In this document: positions 1 to 7,700 of the stretch, piece by piece | Numbering within the stretch: the first letter of the stretch is position 1 | Layout: each line of letters starts with the position of its first letter | NCBI GenBank assembly: GCA_032718475.1 | Contig: JAUCBJ010006203.1 | Span: forward strand, 32,501-56,005 | Length of the DNA: 23,505 bases | Direction of reading: 5' to 3' | Origin: Nemertoderma westbladi | Lineage: Eukaryota; Xenacoelomorpha; Nemertodermatida; Nemertodermatidae | Notes under the pieces: generated by a model | The model's input: only the letters and a program-made list of their open reading frames with translations | What the model was told of the DNA's origin: nothing | The model's database searches: none | Position numbers and translations under genes: made by a program

Positions 1-690
1 TGAAAATTTGTAGGTATCAATATGAGCTAAAGTTGAGATTTTTGAGAGACTTTCAGACACCATCAGTGCAATGGTCTCCCGCTAGAGGGCCACATGTCTA
101 AACATTAAATGCCCTCCCATTTCTTTGCTTTTAATCCGTTTAAGCTGAAACTTGGCAGATATGTATTAGACCATTAGCTGTGACTTTCAAAGGAGGCGAA
201 TCCATCTGCAGTTCTCCAGTCTGCCGCTAGAGGGCCAAATGTCTGAAAGTGAAATCGTTGTCGTCGTTATGATATTGACATGCTTATAACTTTGTCGAAT
301 TTAAAGCTGCCAAGTTGAAAATTTGTTTTGTTGAAAATCAGTTCAACAGTCACCCGCTATAGGACTACTTTATGCCTGAAAGTGAATAGATTCTCCCGTC
401 TCATTGATTTTAATCAGTTTAAGCTGAATCTTGCCATATATTCTGGACCACATGCTGCGTCTTTGTGGGGGGGGGGGGGGGGGGGGAGATTTAATCGGTC
501 TGCCGCTATACGACGAAATTTCTGAAAGTGAGATCCGTCTCTCATTTCGTTATCCGTTATTCAAGATGAAACTTGGCCGATGTACGTATGTACTATTCAT
601 CCATAGGCTGTGTCTTTGTGGGGCTGGAGACCCTAATCCATCTTCAGTTCTCACTATACCGCTAGAGTCAGAAATGTCTGAATAGAAATG
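1..690 (+). repeat. Degenerate ~145-bp tandem repeat, about five copies
   Basis: A shared block beginning CCGCTAGAGGGC, or a decayed form of it, recurs at 79, 224, 354, 503 and 659, giving spacings of 145, 130, 149 and 156 bp. Most copies follow it with a version of 'atgtctgaaagtgaaat'. Several then carry 'aatcagtttaagctgaa', 'acttggcagat' and 'ggctgtgtctttgtg'. The copies are strongly diverged, so this looks like an old satellite or a dispersed element, unlike the clean arrays further right. Open reading frames across 328-685 cross the repeat and a poly-G run and are not credible genes. If the TRABID reading is right, this stretch lies in or upstream of the intron before exon A. Confidence 0.75.
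467..486 (+). repeat. Poly-G run, 20 bases
   Basis: An uninterrupted run of 20 G sits inside the third-to-fourth copy of the ~145-bp repeat, where a sister copy near 618-627 reads 'gtggggctgg'. It therefore looks like a homopolymer expansion of an existing short G run. Its exact length is unreliable in any sequencing technology. Confidence 0.95.
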
Positions 691-894
691 AAAGAGGTAA
701 AAAGTGATTAGGCGAAATCTGCTTAAAATTTGCTAATACAGTAATACTTTCGAATTAGTACTTAAATTAAATTTAAGTCACGTGCTGCGCGAAGGCCCCA
801 CTTCGTGTAACCGTATTGTAGGTAAGGAGGTAACCAGCAATTAATAGTTCAGTTATGTTTAATTCCCTTCTGTAGTCTACTACTACTACTACTA
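690..894. other. Short unique AT-rich spacer with a palindrome and a CTA microsatellite
   Basis: No coding signal is seen. Positions 760-778 form a perfect 8-bp inverted repeat (ACTTAAAT / ATTTAAGT) around a 3-nt TAA centre. It is followed directly by CACGTG (779-784), an E-box-like palindrome. Six CTA triplets occupy 877-894 and lead straight into the 22-bp array, whose units also begin CTAC. No exon of TRABID could be recognised here. Confidence 0.6.
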
Positions 895-2236
895 CACGGT
901 TTCTACTTACTGACTACAGGGTATCTACTTTCTGACTACACGGTTTCTACTTACTGACTACAGGGTATCTACTTTCTGACTACAGGGTGTCTACTTACTG
1001 ACTACACGGTTTCTACTTACTGACTACAGGGTATCTACTTTCTGACTACACGGTTTCTACTTACTGACTACAGGGTATCTACTTTCTGACTACATGGTGT
1101 CTACTTACTGACTACAGGGTGTCTACTTACTGACTACACGGTTTCTACTTACTGACTACAGGGTATCTACTTTCTGACTACATGGTGTCTACTTACTGAC
1201 TACAGGGTGTCTACTTACTGACTACAGGGTGTCTACTTACTGACTACAGGGTGTGTCTCCTTACTGACTACATGGTGTGTCTACTTACTGACTACAGGGT
1301 ATCTACTTTCTGACTACATGGTGTCTACTTACTGACTACAGGGTGTCTACTTGCTGACTACAGGGTGTCTACTTACTGACTACATGGTGTCTACCTACTG
1401 ACTACAGGGTGTCTACTTACTGACTACAGGGTGTCTACTTACTGACTACACGGTGTCTACTTACTGACTATATTGTGTCTACTTACTGACTACAGGGTGT
1501 CTACTTACTGACTATATTGTGTCTACTTACTGACTACAGGGTGTCTACTTACTGACTACATGGTGTCTACTTACTGACTACAGGGTATCTACTTTCTGAC
1601 TACAGGGTGTGTCTACTTACTGACTACATGGTGTCTACCTACTGACTACAGGGTGTCTACTTACTGACTACAGGGTGTCTACATACTGACTACACGTTGT
1701 CTACTTACTGACTATATTGTGTCTACTTACTGACTACAGGGTGTCTACTTGCGGACTACAGGGTGTCTACTTACTGACTATATTGTGTCTACTTACTGAC
1801 TACAGGGTGTCTACTTACTGACTACATGGTGTCTACTTACTGACTACAGGGTATCTACTTTCTTACTACATGGTGTCTACTTACTGACTACAGGGTGTCT
1901 ACTTACTGACTACAGGCTGTCTACTTATTGACTACATGGTGTCTACTTACTGGCTACAGTGTGTCTACTTACTGACTACAGGGTGTCTACTTACTGACTG
2001 CAGGGTGTCTACTTACTGACTACAGGGTTTACTACTTACTGACTACAGGGTTTACTACTTACTGACTACAGGGTTTACTACTTACTGACTACAGGGTATC
2101 TACTTACTGAATACAGGTTGTGTCTACTTACTGACTACAGTGTTTACTACTTACTGATTACAGGGTGTCTACTTACTGACTACAGTGTGTGTCTACTGAC
2201 TGACTACAGGGTTTACTACACACTGATTACAGGGTG
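895..2236 (+). repeat. 22-bp minisatellite, about 60 copies
   Basis: The unit is GGTGTCTACTTACTG followed by ACTACAG, 22 bp in total. Left-end copies alternate as a 44-bp dimer ('cacggtttctac...' and 'gggtatctactttctg...'). Towards 2035-2110 a 23-bp form with 'ggtttactac' takes over. Each unit contains TACTGAC, which fits the branch-point consensus, and TACAG|G, which fits the end of an intron. GGTGTCTACTTAC is identical to the CAG|G-to-exon A junction at 2777-2789, so the array is probably related by descent to that acceptor. It is not coding. Confidence 0.92.
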
Positions 2237-2777
2237 TCTACTTACTGTCTACTTGTATCTACTTACTCTCCTCCTTCAGGTGACGTCTACTTACTGTCTA
2301 CTTGTATCTACAGTACTTACTGCCCTCCCTCAGGTGTCTACTTACTGTCTACTTGTATCTACAGTACTTACTCTCCTCCCTTAGGTGTCTACTTGTATCT
2401 ACATACTCTGATCAGATGTCTACTTACTGTCTACTTGTATCTACTTACTCTCCTCCTTCAGGTGACGTCTACTTACTGTCTACTTGTATCTACAGTACTT
2501 ACTGCCCTCCCTCAGGTGTCTACTTACTGTCTACTTGTATCTACAGCACTTACTCTCTTCCCTCAGGTGTCTACTTGTATCTACAGCACTTACTCTCTTC
2601 CCTCAGGTACTTGTATTACTTGTGTTACTTGTATCTACATACTCTGATCAGATGTCTACTTACTGTCTACTTGTATCTACTTACTCTCCTCAGGTGTCTA
2701 CTTACTGTCTACTTGTATCTACTTACTCTCCTCAGTTGTCTACTTACTGTCTACTTGTATCTACTTACTCTCCTCAG
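2237..2777 (+). repeat. 42-50-bp minisatellite made of 3' splice-site copies, ending at the exon A acceptor
   Basis: Units read GTGTCTACTTACTG, then TCTACTTGTATCTAC, then TTACTCTCCTCAG. Long forms (~50 bp) have extra 'agtacttactgccctccct'-type pyrimidine sequence; the last units are exactly 42 bp. A composite block is duplicated at a 182-bp offset (2259 and 2441), and 'acatactctgatcagatg' recurs at 2401 and 2637. Each unit ends in a pyrimidine-rich tract plus CAG followed by the same bases that open exon A. AGs at 2651, 2693, 2735 and 2777 are spaced by 42 nt. The last one is the inferred real acceptor. Confidence 0.9.
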
Positions 2778-3007
2778 GTGTCTACTTACCACTCATGTGG
2801 GAGGTGAACTTCTGTATTCCCAGCGTGATCTGTCTCGGTTACACACGGGGCCACTTCTCTGCTCTCGTTGCTATGGAGGTTGACACTAGCGATAACTTGG
2901 GTGCCAGCGCTAACCTAGCTGACGACAAGAACGAACAGATAATGTTCCTACCCTTGACTGACTATCAGGGACAACTACTGCCTATACACTTCCTCACAAT
3001 GGAAGAG
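2778..3007 (+). CDS. ZRANB1: TRABID/ZRANB1-like OTU deubiquitinase, internal exon A with the catalytic histidine
   Basis: This exon encodes 76 residues plus two nt of a preceding glycine codon (phase 1). It begins (G)VYLPLMWE and contains GYTRGHFSALVAME, then FLPLTD and IHFL. I recognise these as the C-terminal part of the TRABID OTU domain. In the family this domain cleaves atypical (K29/K33) and K63 ubiquitin chains in the cytoplasm and nucleus, and is linked to Wnt and innate immune signalling. The histidine of RGHF (codon 2852-2854) corresponds to the catalytic histidine; the catalytic cysteine would be in an upstream exon outside the window. The acceptor is CTCCTCAG|GTG. The donor is GAG|GTTAGT, after which the frame stops at TAA 3014-3016. 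The exon sits between two repeat arrays yet stays open and conserved, so the gene looks functional. No expression evidence is available here. Confidence 0.9.
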
Positions 3008-3050
3008 GTTAGTTAAATAATGCCCTAAGTTAAATGATACCCTGTTAAAT

Positions 3051-4285
3051 GATAGCAATGCCACACAATGTTATGCCTCTTCCCTCTAGATGGCGCATCA
3101 CCGCATCTAGATGGCGCATCATCTAGGTGCCAAACAATGTTCTGTCTCTTCTCTCTAGATGGTGCATAGCAGTGCAACACAATGTTTTGTCTCTTCCCTC
3201 TAGATGGCGCATAGCAGTGCCATACATTGTTCTGTATCTTCCCTCTAGAGGGCGATTAGCAGTGCCACAGAATATTATGTCTCTTCCCTCTAGATGGCGC
3301 ATAGCAGTGCCATACATTGTTCTGTATCTTCCCTCTAGATGGCGCATAGCAGTGCCATACATTGTTCTGTATCTTCCCTCTAGATGGCGCATAGCAGTGC
3401 CATACATTGTTCTGTATCTTCCCTCTAGATGACGCATAGCAGTGCCATACAATGTTCTGTCTCTTCCCTCTAGATGGCGCATAGCAGTGCCATACATTGT
3501 TCTGTATCTTCCCTCTAGATGGCGCATAGCAGTGCCATACATTGTTCTGTATCTCCCCTCTAGATGGCGCATAGCAGTGCCATACATTGTTCTGTATCTT
3601 CCCTCTAGATGGCGCATAGCAGTGCCATACATTGTTCTGTATCTTCCCTCTAGAGGGCGATTAGCAGTGCCACAGAATATTATGTCTCTTCCCTCTAGAT
3701 GGCGCATAGCAGTGCCATACATTGTTCTGTATCTTCCCTCTAGATGGCGCATAGCAGTGCCATACATTGTTCTGTATCTTCCCTCTAGATGGCGCATAGC
3801 AGTGCCATACATTGTTCTGTATCTTCCCTCTAGATGACGCATAGCAGTGCCATACAATGTTCTGTCTCTTCCCTCTAGATGGCGCATAGCAGTGCCATAC
3901 ATTGTTCTGTATCTTCCCTCTAGATGGCGCATAGCAGTGCCATACATTGTTCTGTATCTTCCCTCTAGATGGCGCATAGCAGTGCCATACATTGTTCTGT
4001 ATCTTCCCTCTAGATGGCGCATAGCAGTGCCATACATTGTTCTGTATCTTCCCTCTAGATGGCGCATAGCAGTGCCATACATTGTTCTGTATCTTCCCTC
4101 TAGATGACGCATAGCAGTGCCATACAATGTTCTGTCTCTTCCCTCTAGATGGCGCATAGCAGTGCCATACATTGTTCTGTATCTTCCCTCTAGATGGCGC
4201 TTAGCAGTGCCATACATTGTTCTGTATCTTCCCTCTAGATGGCGCATAGCAGTGCCATACATTGTTCTGTATCTTCCCTCTAGAT
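3051..4285 (+). repeat. 45-bp minisatellite with a CTCF-like core, about 27 copies
   Basis: Each unit contains CTTCCCTCTAGATGGCGCAT, then 'agcagtgccatacattg' and 'ttctgtat'. Left-end copies (3051-3190) are the most diverged. Variants form a 405-bp (nine-unit) higher-order pattern: 'tagagggcgatt' at about 3246 and 3651, and 'agatgacgc' near 3429, 3834 and 4104. CCTCTAGATGGCGC matches the CTCF core consensus CCASYAGRKGGCRS at 13 of 14 positions by my reading. Because 45 is divisible by three, long repeat-coded reading frames exist on both strands. They are a by-product of the repeat, not genes. Confidence 0.93.
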
Positions 4286-4296
4286 GGCTAGTCTAG

Positions 4297-4470
4297 TTAG
4301 CTAGACAAGCTTCCCACCCCCCACTCATAGTTTGATTAATACTGGTTGTGTTTGGGATCTAGAGTTAGCTAGACAAGCTTCCCACCCCCACTCATAGTTT
4401 GATTAATACTGGTTGTATTTGGGATCTAGCATTAGCTAGACAAGCTTCCCACCCCCCACTCATAGTTTGA
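4297..4470 (+). repeat. Three copies of a ~68-bp tandem repeat
   Basis: Copies start TTAGCTAGACAAGCTTCCCA at 4297, 4365 and 4432; the third stops after 'catagtttga'. The second is one C shorter in its poly-C run. A short CTAG-rich stretch joins the end of the 45-bp array to the first copy. No function is apparent. Confidence 0.9.
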
Positions 4471-4590
4471 ACTTGAAAGTAATGCCCGCTATGTTCCGGG
4501 CTCGGAATATTAACTACAAAACTTTCATCCAAAAACACCACCATATTAAATCTTTGAGAAAGTGACTATAGCTGACTGATATTCTTCCAG

Positions 4591-4751
4591 AGAGGACACG
4601 AGGAACAACTATTGAGACGATGGTTGGATTGTAGTGTCACTGAAGGTGGTCTATTAGTTGCTAAGCAACGCATTAGTCCGAAGCCATCTTGTGTCCGTCT
4701 GATGGTAGATGAATGGTTCAACCGATATCGGAACCTAACAGTGTCCGCACG
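4591..4751 (+). CDS. ZRANB1: TRABID/ZRANB1-like OTU deubiquitinase, exon B
   Basis: This exon encodes 53 residues plus two nt (phase 0 in, phase 2 out). It reads RGHEEQLLRRWLDCSVTEGG, then a basic segment, then MVDEWFNRYRNLTVSA. It matches the TRABID segment after the OTU histidine loop (LLREWLDC, VTEGG, EKWLDRYR in the vertebrate protein, from memory). The acceptor is ATTCTTCCAG|AGA. The donor is CGCACG|GTAAGT, the first copy of the 23-bp array, so the last 11 coding bases (GTGTCCGCACG) are themselves repeat unit one. Without splicing the frame would stop at once: CGG TAA, with TAA at 4753-4755. Joining to 12968 instead gives CG|G, an arginine, and continues to an acidic tail. Confidence 0.92.
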
Positions 4752-7700
4752 GTAAGTCTCTATGTGTCCGCAACGTAAGTCTCTATGTGTCCGCAAGGTA
4801 AGCCTCTATGTGTCCGCAAGGTAAGTCTCTATGTGTCCGCAAGGTAAGTCTCTATGTGTCCGCAAGGTAAGTCTCTATGTGTCCGCAAGGTGTAAGTCTC
4901 TATGTGTCCGCAAGGTAAGTCTCTATGTGTCCGCAAGGTAAGTCTCTATGTGTCCGCAACGTAAGTCTCTATGTGTCCGCAACGTAAGTCTCTATGTGTC
5001 CGCAAGGTAAGTCTCTGTGTCCGCAAGGTAAGTCTCTATGTGTCCGCAAGGTAAGTCTCTATGTGTCCGCAACGTAAGTCTCTATGTGTCCGCAAGTAAG
5101 TCTCTATGTGTCCGCAAGGTAAGTCTCTATGTGTCCGCAAGGTAAGTCTCTATGTGTCCGCAAGGTAAGTCTCTATGTGTCCGCAAGGTAAGTCTCTATG
5201 TGTCCGCAAGGTAAGTCTCTATGTGTCCGCAAGGTAAGTCTCTATGTGTCCGCAAGGTAAGTCTCTATGTGTCCGCAAGGTAAGTCTCTATGTGTCCGCA
5301 AGGTAAGTCTCTATGTGTCCGCAAGGTAAGTCTCTATGTGTCCGCAAGGTAAGTCTCTATGTGTCCGCAAGGTAAGTCTCTATGTGTCCGCAAGGTAAGT
5401 CTCTATGTGTCCGCAAGGTAAGTCTCTATGTGTCCGCAAGGTAAGTCTCTATGTGTCCGCAAGGTAAGTCTCTATGTGTCCGCAAGGTAAGTCTCTATGT
5501 GTCCGCAAGGTAAGTCTCTATGTGTCCGCAAGGTAAGTCTCTATGTGTCCGCAAGGTAAGTCTCTATGTGTCCGCAAGGTAAGTCTCTATGTGTCCGCAA
5601 GGTAAGTCTCTATGTGTCCGCAAGGTAAGTCTCTATGTGTCCGCAAGGTAAGTCTCTATGTGTCCGCAACGTAAGTCTCTGTGTCCGCAAGGTAAGTCTA
5701 TGTGTCCGCAAGGTAAGTCTCTATGTGTCCGCAAGGTAAGTCTCTATGTGTCCGCAAGGTAAGTCTCTATGTGTCCGCAAGGTAAGTCTCTATGTGTCCG
5801 CAAGGTAAGTCTCTATGTGTCCGCAAGGTAAGTCTCTATGTGTCCGCAAGGTAAGTCTCTATGTGTCCGCAAGGTAAGTCTCTATGTGTCCGCAAGGTAA
5901 GTCTCTATGTGTCCGCAAGGTAAGTCTCTATGTGTCCGCAAGGTAAGTCTCTATGTGTCCGCAAGGTAAGTCTCTATGTGTCCGCAAGGTAAGTCTCTAT
6001 GTGTCCGCAAGGTAAGTCTCTATGTGTCCGCAAGGTAAGTCTCTATGTGTCCGCAAGGTAAGTCTCTATGTGTCCGCAAGGTAAGTCTCTATGTGTCCGC
6101 AAGGTAAGTCTCTATGTGTCCGCAAGGTAAGTCTCTATGTGTCCGCAAGGTAAGTCTCTATGTGTCCGCAAGGTAAGTCTCTATGTGTCCGCAAGGTAAG
6201 TCTCTATGTGTCCGCAAGGTAAGTCTCTATGTGTCCGCAAGGTAAGTCTCTATGTGTCCGCAAGGTAAGTCTCTATGTGTCCGCAAGGTAAGTCTCTATG
6301 TGTCCGCAAGGTAAGTCTCTATGTGTCCGCAAGGTAAGTCTCTATGTGTCCGCAAGGTAAGTCTCTATGTGTCCGCAAGGTAAGTCTCTATGTGTCCGCA
6401 AGGTAAGTCTCTATGTGTCCGCAAGGTAAGTCTCTATGTGTCCGCAAGGTAAGTCTCTATGTGTCCGCAAGGTAAGTCTCTATGTGTCCGCAAGGTAAGT
6501 CTCTATGTGTCCGCAAGGTAAGTCTCTATGTGTCCGCAAGGTAAGTCTCTATGTGTCCGCAAGGTAAGTCTCTATGTGTCCGCAAGGTAAGTCTCTATGT
6601 GTCCGCAAGGTAAGTCTCTATGTGTCCGCAAGGTAAGTCTCTATGTGTCCGCAAGGTAAGTCTCTATGTGTCCGCAAGGTAAGTCTCTATGTGTCCGCAA
6701 GGTAAGTCTCTATGTGTCCGCAAGGTAAGTCTCTATGTGTCCGCAAGGTAAGTCTCTATGTGTCCGCAAGGTAAGTCTCTATGTGTCCGCAAGGTAAGTC
6801 TCTATGTGTCCGCAAGGTAAGTCTCTATGTGTCCGCAAGGTAAGTCTCTATGTGTCCGCAAGGTAAGTCTCTATGTGTCCGCAAGGTAAGTCTCTATGTG
6901 TCCGCAAGGTAAGTCTCTATGTGTCCGCAAGGTAAGTCTCTATGTGTCCGCAAGGTAAGTCTCTATGTGTCCGCAAGGTAAGTCTCTATGTGTCCGCAAG
7001 GTAAGTCTCTATGTGTCCGCAAGGTAAGTCTCTATGTGTCCGCAAGGTAAGTCTCTATGTGTCCGCAAGGTAAGTCTCTATGTGTCCGCAAGGTAAGTCT
7101 CTATGTGTCCGCAAGGTAAGTCTCTATGTGTCCGCAAGGTAAGTCTCTATGTGTCCGCAAGGTAAGTCTCTATGTGTCCGCAAGGTAAGTCTCTATGTGT
7201 CCGCAAGGTAAGTCTCTATGTGTCCGCAAGGTAAGTCTCTATGTGTCCGCAAGGTAAGTCTCTATGTGTCCGCAAGGTAAGTCTCTATGTGTCCGCAAGG
7301 TAAGTCTCTATGTGTCCGCAAGGTAAGTCTCTATGTGTCCGCAAGGTAAGTCTCTATGTGTCCGCAAGGTAAGTCTCTATGTGTCCGCAAGGTAAGTCTC
7401 TATGTGTCCGCAAGGTAAGTCTCTATGTGTCCGCAAGGTAAGTCTCTATGTGTCCGCAAGGTAAGTCTCTATGTGTCCGCAAGGTAAGTCTCTATGTGTC
7501 CGCAAGGTAAGTCTCTATGTGTCCGCAAGGTAAGTCTCTATGTGTCCGCAAGGTAAGTCTCTATGTGTCCGCAAGGTAAGTCTCTATGTGTCCGCAAGGT
7601 AAGTCTCTATGTGTCCGCAAGGTAAGTCTCTATGTGTCCGCAAGGTAAGTCTCTATGTGTCCGCAAGGTAAGTCTCTATGTGTCCGCAAGGTAAGTCTCT

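Larger units (their letters stand above)
3008..4590 (+). other. Phase-0 intron between exons A and B
   Basis: The intron starts GTTAGT directly after codon GAG and ends ATTCTTCCAG before AGA. The phase is 0 on both sides and the joined protein reads ...FLTMEE-RGHEEQLLRRWLD, as expected for TRABID. A branch-point candidate CTGAC lies at 4572-4576 and another (GTGAC) at 4562-4566. The interior is filled by the 45-bp array and three 68-bp repeats. The stretch 4471-4560 is short unique sequence. Confidence 0.85.

Noticed and set aside
328-685. Two short reading frames crossing the poly-G run.
   Set aside because: Their glycine runs come from the G homopolymer, and they cross decayed repeat copies with no conserved protein.
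2118-2883. Overlapping plus-strand reading frames rich in Leu, Tyr, Ser and Thr.
   Set aside because: They are translations of the 22-bp and 42-50-bp arrays in shifting frames. Only the part from 2778 in the exon A frame is credible as coding.
3123-4262. A 379-codon minus-strand reading frame and several plus-strand frames made of 15-residue repeats.
   Set aside because: The unit is 45 bp, so frames stay open by arithmetic. The same DNA is open on both strands, it lies inside a TRABID intron, and the peptide has no family resemblance.
4753-4755. Taking this in-frame TAA as the normal end of the TRABID protein.
   Set aside because: It lies inside a consensus GTAAGT, and splicing to 12968 restores the frame and adds a family-like acidic tail. 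It may still be used if the intron is retained.
4566-4796. Minus-strand reading frame of 76 codons.
   Set aside because: It is antisense to exon B, whose plus-strand translation matches TRABID with correct splice sites.
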